DNA from: UMGS1590 sp900552455
Lineage (GTDB): Bacteria; Bacillota; Peptococcia; Peptococcales; Peptococcaceae
Direction: 5' to 3'
Length of the DNA stretch: 64,000 nucleotides
NCBI GenBank assembly: GCA_963931105.1
Contig: OZ007004.1
Span: forward strand, 1,240,001 to 1,304,000
Shown: positions 15,238 to 24,254 of the stretch, piece after piece
Layout of the letters: every line of letters begins with the position of its first letter
Numbering within the stretch: the first letter of the stretch is position 1
Position numbers and translations under genes: made by a program
The notes under the pieces: model-generated
What the model saw: the letters and a program-made list of their open reading frames with translations, nothing else
Databases searched by the model: none
Told to the model about the DNA's origin: nothing

Positions 15238-17223
15238 ATGAACCTCTTCGCAGAATTGGCGGCGAGCCAGATCCGCGTGAACCGTTCGCGCACATTCTGG
15301 ACCCTTGCAGCGATCGCGCTGGCCACGGCGCTGATCACCTGCGTCACCCATTTTGTCGCATCCGGCGCCGAGATGATCGCGACCAGCGTGGGCGGCGGAC
15401 TCACGCAATACAGCGCCGCGTATCGCAGCACGCTGGTGATCCCGGCAGCCTTTCTCAGCCTGCTCATCGTCGTCATGGCGGTGGTCGTGATCTCCAATGT
15501 GTTCCGCGTCAGCGCGCGCGAGCGCACCGCCGTCTTCGGCACACTGAAATGCGTCGGCGCGACACCGGCGCAGATCCGCAAAACCATGCTCTGGGAAGCG
15601 CTGCTGCTCGCTGCCGTCGGGATCCCGATCGGGCTTGTGCTGGGCTTGGCGCTGACTGCCGGCGGCATCGCTGTGGCGAATCATTTTCTCGATGAGCTCA
15701 ACGCCCTCACCCACATCATGCTGAAGACGATGACCTTTCGCCTGCGCTTCGTGCTCTCGCCGCTGGGGCTTGTGATCGCGGCGCTCTTAGCGCTCGTCAC
15801 TGTGCTCATTAGCGCCTGGCTGCCAGCGCGCAAGGCTGCGAAGCAGAGCGCCATCGCCAGCGTGCGTGGCCAGAACGACGTCGCCGTCAAGCTCGGTCGC
15901 AGCCACCGCATCAGCGAGCGCATCGTTGCGAAATGGTTTGGTCCGGAAGGACTGCTGGCGCAGAAAACCCTCGCGCGCAGCCGTCAGACCTTTCGCACCA
16001 CCGTGGCAGCGCTCGCCGTCGCCGTCGTGCTCTTTGTCTTCATCGGTTTTCTCTGGCACCAGGCCGGCGTGTTCGATAAGATGATGACGTCAGACACCGG
16101 CTACACCATCACCGCCGATTACCAGAGTGCCACGGCGAGCGATGCCAGCGATTACACCAAGCCGATCGCAAGCAGCTTAGGCGACGAGATCACCGCAGAG
16201 CTCGCGCGCTACGACGGCGGCACGGAAATCTACGGCATGGGCAACGACTACGCGCGCTACGACGTCAGCGTGGATACCTCGACGCTGTTGCCGGAGATCA
16301 TCGATTATTATGAACTGGATGGCCAGCAGACAGCGATCTTCGACGTCGAGTGCATCGTCATCGACAGCGCCCATTACGCAGCGCTCTGCGCCGACGTCGG
16401 TGTGCCGGTGGGCAGCACCCTGCTCATCAACAACGACCGCCTGAATCTCAAAGGCCACGCCACCGATACGCCGGTTTTCGCCGAGACGCCGGAGACGCTG
16501 ACGCTGGACGTGGTCGATGGCAGCCAGGAAACCGTTCGCATTGACGCCGTGCTCAGCGCTGAGGAAACGCCAGACGAGCTGTTCTATCCGAACACCAATC
16601 CAGTGCGCCTCATCCTGCCGGAAATGGACCACATGCGTCAGTACAGCTGGCAGGCTGCGCCGGATGACATGGATGGTTTCATGGACTACGCCGAGCAGGT
16701 GCTCGCCGCCCATTTTCCGGACCAGTCGACAGATAGCTACATGCAGGGCGGCTATAGCGCCCGTGTCTACGCCACCGACGATTACAACAGAGTGATGAAC
16801 GTCGCCATCGTCATCGCGCTGATCTTCCTCGTCTGCTTCTGCGCGCTGCTCATGCTCATCGGCTTCACCAACGTCGTCAGCACCCTGTCGACGAACGTGC
16901 TCGTGCGCCAGAGCGAATTTGCCGTGCTCCAGAGCGTCGGCATGACGCCCGAAGGCCTGCGAAAAATGCTCGCCCTCGAGAGCATTTTCTGCAGCCTGCG
17001 CGCCCTCGCCCTCGGCGTGCCGCTGGGGATCCTGCTGACGTACGTCGTGAATCTGCCGATCCGCGCGATGTTCCCCGTGCCCTATCATTTTCCCCTCCTG
17101 CCGATCCTGCTCTGTGCCGCCGGCGTCCTCGCGCTGACGCTGGCCATCACAGCCCTCGCCGCCCGACGCCTGCGCAGCAAAAACATCATCGATCGTATTC
17201 GCAGTGGGCAGAGGCTCTACTGA
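15238..17223 (+). CDS. BceB-like ABC transporter permease (FtsX family)
   Basis: 661 residues. An N-terminal helix is followed by an FtsX domain (VISNVFRVSARERTAVFGTL, then LWEALLLAAVGIPIGLVLG), further helices, a large extracellular region of about 220 residues (roughly 280-510), and a C-terminal FtsX domain. This matches BceB permeases, whose large outer domain contacts lipid-bound peptide antibiotics. AAGGGAGG precedes the ATG. It most likely protects against, and helps the kinase sense, a wall-active peptide. Confidence 0.88.
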   Translation: MNLFAELAASQIRVNRSRTFWTLAAIALATALITCVTHFVASGAEMIATSVGGGLTQYSAAYRSTLVIPAAFLSLLIVVMAVVVISNVFRVSARERTAVFGTLKCVGATPAQIRKTMLWEALLLAAVGIPIGLVLGLALTAGGIAVANHFLDELNALTHIMLKTMTFRLRFVLSPLGLVIAALLALVTVLISAWLPARKAAKQSAIASVRGQNDVAVKLGRSHRISERIVAKWFGPEGLLAQKTLARSRQTFRTTVAALAVAVVLFVFIGFLWHQAGVFDKMMTSDTGYTITADYQSATASDASDYTKPIASSLGDEITAELARYDGGTEIYGMGNDYARYDVSVDTSTLLPEIIDYYELDGQQTAIFDVECIVIDSAHYAALCADVGVPVGSTLLINNDRLNLKGHATDTPVFAETPETLTLDVVDGSQETVRIDAVLSAEETPDELFYPNTNPVRLILPEMDHMRQYSWQAAPDDMDGFMDYAEQVLAAHFPDQSTDSYMQGGYSARVYATDDYNRVMNVAIVIALIFLVCFCALLMLIGFTNVVSTLSTNVLVRQSEFAVLQSVGMTPEGLRKMLALESIFCSLRALALGVPLGILLTYVVNLPIRAMFPVPYHFPLLPILLCAAGVLALTLAITALAARRLRSKNIIDRIRSGQRLY

Positions 17224-17227
17224 AAAA

Positions 17228-17557
17228 TTAGTAATGATTAATGAGAAATGAGTAATTGATGTTGGCTTATGAGAAACACGGCCGCGACGCGAGATCGCGG
17301 TGCTATCAATACGCAGGATCCTTGCTTAAAGAAATGGAGCTTTTCAGAAAAAGCGATCGTTTCTCCGAGCTAGTCCTGGAAGGGCTTGCGCGTCACGATC
17401 GCCGATAGCCTTTTTGTTTTACCGCGATGGTGCGCAGACTACGAAATAATTTTCGCCTTTGAGCGACAGCGAAAAGGCTACCGAAATTAATCATTAATCA
17501 TTGCGCGCGAGTGCAACGAGCGGGCCCGCGAAGCGGCACATTAATCATTTTTTCAAT
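17228..17557. repeat. Intergenic element with inverted AATCATT heptad arms
   Basis: The left arm (about 17228-17260) reads as repeats of AATGATT/AATGAGT and the right arm (17486-17503 and 17540-17550) as AATCATT, so the arms are inverted relative to each other. The interior holds hairpins (CCGCGA/TCGCGG near 17281) and a GC-rich hairpin core around 17504-17538. No ORF with a ribosome binding site is seen. It separates the BceB-like gene from the second SLH leader. Confidence 0.5.
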
Positions 17558-17587
17558 GGATTTGTAATGATTTTCTACCAGCGCGTA

Positions 17588-17596
17588 TGGTATAAT
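17588..17596 (+). promoter_or_regulatory. Extended -10 promoter of SLH gene 2 leader
   Basis: TGGTATAAT, identical to the element at 4114-4122; no clear -35. Confidence 0.55.
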
Positions 17597-17629
17597 AAAA
17601 AACAAATCATGAAACGGAGGTTGACGGCC

Positions 17630-17671
17630 ATGCTGGGACAGCGTAAAATCGCAACGCACGCTGAGCGGTAG
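17630..17671 (+). CDS. Short leader ORF ahead of SLH gene 2
   Basis: ACGGAGG at 17614-17620 precedes ATG 17630, encoding the 13-residue MLGQRKIATHAER and stopping at TAG 17669-17671; an in-frame ATG lies at 17609. It occupies the place of the ACAG-containing leader ORF of SLH gene 1 but has no repeat. Translation is inferred. Confidence 0.35.
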   Translation: MLGQRKIATHAER

Positions 17672-17716
17672 TCTGTCCATTTTTGCTATAGCTGCATACT
17701 TCCACAGCCGTTACAG

Positions 17717-17766
17717 GGGCGCATTGCGTCCGTGGATATCCCACGGGCGTGATGCGCCCTTTTTTT
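17717..17766 (+). terminator. Leader terminator/attenuator of SLH gene 2
   Basis: Outer stem GGGCGCAT/ATGCGCCC, internal loop TGCGT/GGCGTG, inner stem CCGTGG/CCACGG, then seven T. Same layout as 4334-4378 with covarying outer stem and conserved internal loop. Confidence 0.7.
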
Positions 17767-17769
17767 GAG

Positions 17770-17879
17770 CGCTATCCGAGAAGTCGAGCCGTTAGGCGAA
17801 GGCTGATCGGCTAATAGCGCCAACTCAAGGCTGGCCCAAGAAAGCGAGCCGAAAGGCGAAGCTTGATTGGCTACCAGCT
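17770..17879 (+). repeat. Two related hairpins with conserved loops
   Basis: Hairpin 1 (17770-17820) is closed by GCGCTAT/ATAGCGC; hairpin 2 (about 17831-17879) by GCTGG and CCAA with TTGG and CCAGC. Their loops match (GAGCCGTTAGGCGAAGGCT versus GAGCCGAAAGGCGAAGCTT) while the stems differ in a compensated way. They lie between the terminator and SLH gene 2. Confidence 0.5.
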
Positions 17880-17965
17880 ACTGAGCAATATGTTTTTTGA
17901 AGTGCATATTGGTGCCTATATTTGTATTGCTGCTATTGTATTGATACCTATATTAATGAAGGAAA

Positions 17966-20662
17966 ATGATAGAAATGGAAATGAATCAGATGAAACGAAA
18001 AGTATTGAGCCTCGCCATGATCGCTGCCCTCTGCCTGACCATGCTGCCAACTGCAGGCTGGGCAGCGGATGCTCCGGTGGAGTATATTGATTTTGACGAG
18101 AATGGTGTGCAGATAACAGAGCCGAGAAGCTGCGATCAGTATTCCCTGGTTACGGAAAATAATACCGAGTGGAATGCTAGCGATGAAAATAATGGCTGGT
18201 ATGTTGTCAGCGGTGAGGTGACGATCGGCAAAAAAGAAGCGCCGCAGCGCGTCACTGTCAGCGGCGATGTGCATCTTATCCTCGCTAACGATGCCAAGCT
18301 GACGGTGAACGGCGGCATTAGCGTCAATGCAGGCAACAGCCTCACCGTTTATGCTCAGCCAGCGGAAAATGATAAAACCACGGGCAGTCTGACTGTGGAG
18401 AATGTAGAAGAGGGCAACGCCGGCATTGGTGGCGATGTTCAGCAGAGCGGCGACACGATCACGGTCAATGGCGGCGAGATTACTGCGACAGGTGGTACAA
18501 GTGGCTCAGGCATTGGCGGTGGGTCTAAGATTAATGGCTCTGGCGGCACGATCACGATCAACGGCGGCGAGATTACGGCTAATGGTGGGGACAATGGTGC
18601 AGGGATCGGTGGTGGTAGTGCTAGTTCTGGCGGCATCATCACAATCAACGGTGGCACGATCGCTACGACAGGTGGCAATTTAGGCGCAGGCATTGGCAGC
18701 CTTGGCGCTGGCGGCACGATCGAGATCAATGGCGGCGACATTACTGCGACAGGTGGCAATTTAGGCGCCGGCATCGGTGGCGGGGATAATGATTCTGGTG
18801 GAGAGATCACGATCAATGGTGGTGACAAGATTATTGCGACCGGAAACGGTGGAGGCGCCGGCATCGGTGGCGGCAATTATGGCGCTGGTGGAATGATTGA
18901 GATCAACGGAGGAAATATCACTGCAAACGGCCAGGGTTCAAGTTCAGCCTGTGGAGGTGCCGGCATCGGTGGCGGTTCTCAGCAAAGCGGCGGCACGATC
19001 ACGATTCATGGTGGAGAGATTGTAGCAACAGGCTACTCTGGTAGCGCTGGCATCGGCAGTGGATTTGCTGCTTCAATAGGCAGTGCGACTGTCATAAATA
19101 TCGATGGTGGCATCGTTACAGCAACATGCAGTGATGACGCTCTTGAGACTTTAGGCGGTGCTGGGATTGGTGGAGGTGGCGCGGCAAACTCTTCAGTAGC
19201 GATCACGATCAGCGGCGGAACAGTGACTGCGACTGGCGGCAAGGGCGCAGATGGTATTGGAAATGGTGGAGGTAAATCTTCGTCGGCACAACCCGCTACC
19301 TTCTCCACCGGTGAGGATGGCAACGCGGTGATCTATGCGACGGCTGGCGAAGGAACGGATACAGAAGCGATCGTTGGCAAAGATGACACCAGCAATTGGC
19401 GCGGTGTGATCTTCCTGGGCAATGATGGGAAAATCTATGGCGATAGCGTGACGCCGAACGAAAATTTCAGCGTGCCAGAAAGTAGCACCTTGACGATCGA
19501 GAGTGGAAAAACGCTCGTCGTTGCTGATGAGATCACGCTGACCAACGAAGGCACCATCACAGGCAGCGGCGCCATTCGTTTGTATGGGACGCTGACCGGC
19601 AAAGGAACGATTGAAAGCGTACAACAAGTTCATCCGGTTAGAAATTTGTCGCTGAGTGAAACCAATTTGAACATGACTGTGGGCGATGAACCAGCAACGC
19701 TGACAGCGACGGTTGAGCCGGACACAGCGACGAATAAAGATGTTACCTGGTCGTCCAGCGCTGACAGCGTTGCAACGGTTGTGGACGGTACGGTGACAGC
19801 CGTCGCTGCAGGTTCTGCAACGATCACAGCAATTTCTGTCGATGATCCTGATATCAAAGCCACCTGTGCTGTGACGGTCAAAGAAGCGGGCAATCCAGAT
19901 CCGGGCACGGATCCAGAAGAACCAGGAACAGATCCTGATCCAGAACCAGGCACCGATCCCGACGATCCTTCGACGGAGCCTGACGATCCAGCAGAAGACG
20001 AGCCATCTGACACTCCATCGACGCCGGTGATTCCGAGCGAGCCTGATCCGGAGATCGAGGTGACGGAGCCGGCGCATGGCGATGTGGAAATCTCTCCATC
20101 CAAGCCGGAGGCTGGCGAGACGGTGACGATCACGCCGACGCCGGACGATGGCTATGAGGTGGAAGATGTGATCGTGACGGACGAGGACGGCGAGTGCGTG
20201 CCGGTCAGAGAAAATCCTGACGGCAGCTGGAGCTATGAGCAGCCGAAGAGCGATGTGACGATCGAGGTTATCTTCGGCGAGGTTGCGCCGGAACCAACTG
20301 TCGACGTCAGCGAGATCTTTCTGGATGTCGATCCTGACGCCTGGTACAAGGACGCGGTGCAATTCGCCTACGACAATGGCCTGATGACGGGCACGAGCGC
20401 GACGGAATTTGCACCAGATGTGACGACGACGCGCGCGATGATCGTCAGCATTCTGGCGCGGCTGGAGGACGTGACGGCTGCTGACGATGCAGGATTTACC
20501 GACGTGGACGACGAATGGTTTGCCACGGCTGTGAACTGGGCGGCGAGCGCGGAGGCAAGAGTCTCGTTGCAGAGCAGGACGGTCTGGCCGCAGACGGTAA
20601 AAGGATATTCCTCGTCCGGCTCCGGCCCGGCAAACTGGACAAACTTCTCGTCTATCAGATAG
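17966..20662 (+). CDS. SLH-domain surface protein 2, C-terminus truncated by foreign DNA
   Basis: 898 residues as read. It has a signal peptide (VLSLAMIAALCLTMLPTAGW); a long Gly/Thr-rich repeat block with units like GGTITINGGEITANGG and GAGIGGGS (roughly 150-430); a BIG2 domain (LSETNLNMTVGDEPATLTAT); an acidic Pro-rich linker; and one complete SLH domain (FLDVDPDAWYKDAVQFAYDN onward). The second SLH domain stops being SLH-like after AVNWAASA near 20552, and the last 36 or so residues come from antisense reading of a sigma-like gene. Three SLH domains are expected, so wall anchoring is probably weakened. The start is uncertain among ATGs at 17966, 17975 and 17990. Confidence 0.8.
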   Translation: MIEMEMNQMKRKVLSLAMIAALCLTMLPTAGWAADAPVEYIDFDENGVQITEPRSCDQYSLVTENNTEWNASDENNGWYVVSGEVTIGKKEAPQRVTVSGDVHLILANDAKLTVNGGISVNAGNSLTVYAQPAENDKTTGSLTVENVEEGNAGIGGDVQQSGDTITVNGGEITATGGTSGSGIGGGSKINGSGGTITINGGEITANGGDNGAGIGGGSASSGGIITINGGTIATTGGNLGAGIGSLGAGGTIEINGGDITATGGNLGAGIGGGDNDSGGEITINGGDKIIATGNGGGAGIGGGNYGAGGMIEINGGNITANGQGSSSACGGAGIGGGSQQSGGTITIHGGEIVATGYSGSAGIGSGFAASIGSATVINIDGGIVTATCSDDALETLGGAGIGGGGAANSSVAITISGGTVTATGGKGADGIGNGGGKSSSAQPATFSTGEDGNAVIYATAGEGTDTEAIVGKDDTSNWRGVIFLGNDGKIYGDSVTPNENFSVPESSTLTIESGKTLVVADEITLTNEGTITGSGAIRLYGTLTGKGTIESVQQVHPVRNLSLSETNLNMTVGDEPATLTATVEPDTATNKDVTWSSSADSVATVVDGTVTAVAAGSATITAISVDDPDIKATCAVTVKEAGNPDPGTDPEEPGTDPDPEPGTDPDDPSTEPDDPAEDEPSDTPSTPVIPSEPDPEIEVTEPAHGDVEISPSKPEAGETVTITPTPDDGYEVEDVIVTDEDGECVPVRENPDGSWSYEQPKSDVTIEVIFGEVAPEPTVDVSEIFLDVDPDAWYKDAVQFAYDNGLMTGTSATEFAPDVTTTRAMIVSILARLEDVTAADDAGFTDVDDEWFATAVNWAASAEARVSLQSRTVWPQTVKGYSSSGSGPANWTNFSSIR

Positions 20663-20796
20663 TCAAGGGAAACTTGCCGCCCCCATTTCCGGCGAAGTTG
20701 CAAAATCTTATCGCGGGCAGCATAGCGGATTACTGCCTTACAAAAGGCGTTGTGCTTGCGCTGGATGTACTCCTGATAGGCTTCAAAGTCGGTCAT
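20368..20796 (-). pseudogene. Truncated sigma-factor-like gene of mobile-element type, fused to antisense SLH sequence
   Basis: Starts at ATG 20796 after AGGGGGAA. The first 84 residues (MTDFEAYQEYIQRKHNAFCK, then DKILQLRRKWGR, and YPFTVCGQTVLLCNETLASAL) resemble the N-terminal part of small sigma-70-like proteins carried by integrative conjugative elements of Firmicutes. Homology stops near 20545-20552, exactly where the opposite-strand SLH gene stops looking like SLH; the remaining residues to 20368 are antisense SLH translation. The DNA-binding half is missing, so it is probably non-functional. Family recall is from memory. Confidence 0.6.
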
Positions 20797-20862
20797 GGAA
20801 ATTCCCCCTCTCTGAATAATAGTGCGGGGCGGCAGCACTCCTTGCTGTCGCCCCTTGATTGC

Positions 20863-22266
20863 CTATCTGCAAAGGCGGGCGGGGCTGTCAACGGCGGCGC
20901 GTATGCGCCGTTCATCTTGACCGTTGACTGGCTCGGCTGGCTTTGCTATTACCTTGCGGTAAACGTAAATGGATATGATCGCAGTAATCACTTCCGTGAT
21001 CCAAAACGCATTCCAGACGCCAACCGCTCCGAGAAACCTGCTGAGTAAAAACGCAGCCGGGATGATTACCACTACATACCGGCAAAGAGAAATCAGTAAG
21101 GAGGGCGTGCCTTTCCCCAGCCCCTCCAATGCGCCGGAAGAAGTAACAGAAACCGCCGAGACGATAAATCCGGCCCCGATGATGCGCAAGGCAGTTTCCC
21201 CGGCCTGGATCGTCGCTTCCGTGTGGGTAAACAGCCCTATCAGCTGGCCGGGGATCAGCAGACATATCGCGGTTCCAAGCACCATAATGATACCGCTCAT
21301 GCACAAAACAATCTGATAAATCTGGCTGACTCGTTTGTGCTCCCCTGCACCGTAGTTATAGCCGATCAGGGGGCGCATCCCCTGCACAATGCCATTCGCC
21401 GGAAGATAGATGAAGGTCTGCAATTTGTAATAGATCCCCAAAACCAGAATATACACTTCGGAATAGGCAGCTAAAATCGCATTGAGCGCCGAAATCAAAA
21501 GAGACGGAAGTGCAAGATTCAGGGTTGCGGGAATGCCGATAGAATACAGCTTGATGACCATCTTTTTGCTGGGCAAAATGTACTGCCTGCGGATATGCAC
21601 GCGAATTGGCCGCAAAAGATAGACTACAAGGTAAATCGCCAGTGTCAGAGCCTGTCCGATGCCGGTTGCCAGCGCAGCGCCTTCAATTCCCATTTCCGGG
21701 AATGGGCCATAGCCAAAAATCAGAACGGGGTCTAAGACGATGTTTGTGATGCACCCGCACATCAGGCTGATCATGGTTGTCTTCATGTTTCCTACTGCCT
21801 GGAACAGTTTCTCAAACGCCATGCTGACGGTAACAATGAGCGTAAAGGCGAACGCAACGATAGAATAGCGGACGCCAAGTTCAATGACCGCTTCGGATGA
21901 AGTGAACATCCGCAGGAAAACCGGCATGATGGCGATACAGCAGACTGTCATAACAACGCCATGAATCACGGCAAGCACAAGTCCCTGCGTGGCGGCCTGA
22001 TCCGTTTTTTCATGATCCCCCGCGCCCAGATGGAAAGCGATCACTGCATTGATCCCAACGCCAAATCCAATTCCGGCAGCATTGATAAAATTTTGAACCG
22101 GGTAAACCAACGATAATGCCGTCATAGCCTCCTCGCTGATCTGCGCGACGAAAAAACTGTCCACAATGTTGTAGAGGGAATTGACCAGCATGGATAACAC
22201 CATCGGCAGGGACATGGATAAAATCAGCGGTAATACCGGCTTTTCTTTCATGAAAGTATCGTTCAT
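20863..22266 (-). CDS. MATE family efflux transporter 1
   Basis: 467 residues with about twelve hydrophobic segments in two related halves. MATE markers are visible: the N-terminal LPMVLSMLVNSLYNIVDSFF, the LEKLFQAVGN-like region after the fourth helix, and GMRPLIGYNYGAGEH in the second half. These pumps export cationic drugs or metabolites using Na+ or H+ gradients. It lies 22 bp after a second, divergent MATE gene in a minus-strand operon driven from 24340-24368. Codon choice and base composition look more AT-rich than the flanks, fitting transfer. Confidence 0.92.
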   Translation of the reverse strand: MNDTFMKEKPVLPLILSMSLPMVLSMLVNSLYNIVDSFFVAQISEEAMTALSLVYPVQNFINAAGIGFGVGINAVIAFHLGAGDHEKTDQAATQGLVLAVIHGVVMTVCCIAIMPVFLRMFTSSEAVIELGVRYSIVAFAFTLIVTVSMAFEKLFQAVGNMKTTMISLMCGCITNIVLDPVLIFGYGPFPEMGIEGAALATGIGQALTLAIYLVVYLLRPIRVHIRRQYILPSKKMVIKLYSIGIPATLNLALPSLLISALNAILAAYSEVYILVLGIYYKLQTFIYLPANGIVQGMRPLIGYNYGAGEHKRVSQIYQIVLCMSGIIMVLGTAICLLIPGQLIGLFTHTEATIQAGETALRIIGAGFIVSAVSVTSSGALEGLGKGTPSLLISLCRYVVVIIPAAFLLSRFLGAVGVWNAFWITEVITAIISIYVYRKVIAKPAEPVNGQDERRIRAAVDSPARLCR

Positions 22267-22288
22267 AATTCCTCCTTCGCAGAATACG

Positions 22289-23626
22289 TTATGATTTTTT
22301 ACGGTGATACCAGGCCATCATTATGAGAGCAACAAGCAAGGTGCCAGTTTCCGCGACAGGGAATGCAAGCCAGATTCCGTTCAGATGGAACAATTTGTCC
22401 AGACACCATAAGGATGGAACAAGGAAAAGCAGTTGTCTGCATAATTGAATTGCCATGCTGGAACCTACTTTTTCTGTGGCCTGAAAATAGGTGGAAATCA
22501 TAGTAGAAAGACCGCAAAACAGATAGCTTGTCGCCATAATCCGCATAGCGGATATTCCAAAGGAGCGCATGGTTTCCGATGCCGTAAACAATCCCAAAAT
22601 CTGCGCCGGAAAAAGGATGACAGCCAACGTCCCCAGTATCATCATGCCGGTGACCAAAGCAGTTCCGTATCGGAAAGCGGAATGCAGCCGTTCGCTGCTC
22701 CCTGCGCCGTAGTTAAACCGCATGACTGGCAAACAACCCTGGATTAAGCCATTTACCGTCATAACAATCAACTGCTGCACCTTAAAATATGCACCGAAGA
22801 ATGCAATCGCCGTATCGGAATACGCCACCAGAAACAGATTGACGAACGTCACCATAAACGAACTGAGGGCGTTCATAATAAAAGATGGCAGGCCAAAGGC
22901 AAAAATACGGCGGATCATCTGTTTCTGCAAGTGAAAGCCTTTGGTTTTTATCCGCACTTTCTGCTTTTCGCCCAGCAGCAAGACAAATGCCAAAATCATG
23001 GACAGCAAATAGCCTGCAACAGTAGCCACCGCAGAGCCACGGATTCCCATAGAAGGGAAAATGCCAACGCCAAAAATCAGAATTGGATTGAGTACAAAAT
23101 TGACCACCACGCCTGCAATCTGGAACCACATGGGAGCAACCATATTCCCGGTGGCCTGTATCATCTTCTGGATGGCAATATGCACCATATTGGGAATTTG
23201 CATGAATGAACATACACTCATATAGGCAATGCTCAACTGATAGATTTCTTCATTACTGGTAAACGCCCGAAAATAGGGTTTCATAATCAGTAATGCCAGA
23301 AGATTGAGCAAAGCTCCAATTCCAAAGGCCAGTAGCAATCCGTGTGTGACGGTGGTATTTGCTTCATCCTGCTTTTTCTGTCCAAGATACCCTGCAATCA
23401 GTACATTCACGCCGACACCAATCCAGATAGACGCCGCGTTCATCAGTGTTGTAATCGGGAATGACAGGGAAACTGCTGTCAACGCATTTTCACTCAACCG
23501 CGCCACAAACGCGCTGTCTATCAGATTATAGGAGTATTGCAGAAACATGGAGATCAGCGGCGGTATCGACATTTGCCAAATTAGTTTGCCAACAGGGGCG
23601 ACCGCCATTTTATTGCTGGCCTGCAT
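22289..23626 (-). CDS. MATE family efflux transporter 2
   Basis: 445 residues counted from the ATG at 23626, which follows GGAGGG by five bases (a longer in-frame ATG exists at 23644). The topology is as in its neighbour: MSIPPLISMFLQYSYNLIDS in helix 1, QKMIQATGNM, and GCLPVMRFNYGAGSSERL in the second half. It is clearly related to but diverged from MATE 1, so the pair is not a recent duplication; the two may act separately or as a drug-resistance pair within the island. Confidence 0.92.
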   Translation of the reverse strand: MQASNKMAVAPVGKLIWQMSIPPLISMFLQYSYNLIDSAFVARLSENALTAVSLSFPITTLMNAASIWIGVGVNVLIAGYLGQKKQDEANTTVTHGLLLAFGIGALLNLLALLIMKPYFRAFTSNEEIYQLSIAYMSVCSFMQIPNMVHIAIQKMIQATGNMVAPMWFQIAGVVVNFVLNPILIFGVGIFPSMGIRGSAVATVAGYLLSMILAFVLLLGEKQKVRIKTKGFHLQKQMIRRIFAFGLPSFIMNALSSFMVTFVNLFLVAYSDTAIAFFGAYFKVQQLIVMTVNGLIQGCLPVMRFNYGAGSSERLHSAFRYGTALVTGMMILGTLAVILFPAQILGLFTASETMRSFGISAMRIMATSYLFCGLSTMISTYFQATEKVGSSMAIQLCRQLLFLVPSLWCLDKLFHLNGIWLAFPVAETGTLLVALIMMAWYHRKKS

Positions 23627-23685
23627 ACTTTCCCTCCTCTCCACAAAGTGTCCGGCGCAAAAAAATTGCGCCGGACAGCAGGTTA

Positions 23686-24207
23686 TTAAATCCGAACAAT
23701 ATAGTTTTGTTTGCGTGCTGCGGGCTGACCGGCTTCCTTAGCTGGATAACCCAATGCAATCGCTCCGACGCCACGCAAGGTTTCCGGCAGCTTCCACTCC
23801 CGCAGGAGAGCCTTACCGCTTTCACTGTCGAAAATCTCACGTTCCCGATGTACCCATACGGTTCCCAGCCCAAGAGCATGGGCGGCGAGCATCATATTTT
23901 CAAGGACGCAGCTTCCATCCTCTACAAAGGTGTTTGCGGAGCCATCTGCCAGAACCAAAATCACGACAGGCGCGCCATAATAAGGGTCTGTATTGTTCCC
24001 CATCACTTCTGCGTTTAACCTGGCGATTTCCTGCCGGTATTTGGGGTCTGTGATTGCAATGATGGTAGGGGATTGACGTCCTCCGCCGGTAGGTGCATAA
24101 GTCCCGGTTTCCAGTACAGCGTCCAACGCCTCGGAAGGGACAGGTTGCGGTTTGTAAGCCCGTACACTACGGCGCGTCTTGATCAGAGACAAAAAATTGT
24201 TTTCCAT
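23686..24207 (-). CDS. Nitroreductase family protein
   Basis: 173 residues, the short NfsA/NfnB-like flavoprotein class. The FMN-binding start LIKTRRSVRAYKPQPV, the GTYAPTGGGRQSP segment and the C-terminal GVGAIALGYPAKE are typical. It reduces nitro- or quinone-type compounds with NAD(P)H. First gene of the MATE operon, preceded by a consensus promoter and a terminator-like leader hairpin. The genomic link with two efflux pumps suggests xenobiotic defence; substrate unknown. Confidence 0.88.
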   Translation of the reverse strand: MENNFLSLIKTRRSVRAYKPQPVPSEALDAVLETGTYAPTGGGRQSPTIIAITDPKYRQEIARLNAEVMGNNTDPYYGAPVVILVLADGSANTFVEDGSCVLENMMLAAHALGLGTVWVHREREIFDSESGKALLREWKLPETLRGVGAIALGYPAKEAGQPAARKQNYIVRI

Positions 24208-24254
24208 AAAAAATCATCCTCCATTCTGCCAACACTTCCGAGATACGGGCAACA

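Noticed and set aside
17863..17960. Small hydrophobic ORF (around IGAYICIAAIVLIPIL) ending within the SLH 2 start region
   Set aside because: AT-rich and membrane-like, but no ribosome binding site is seen before its ATG at 17890 and it overlaps the SLH signal peptide in another frame; kept only as a note.
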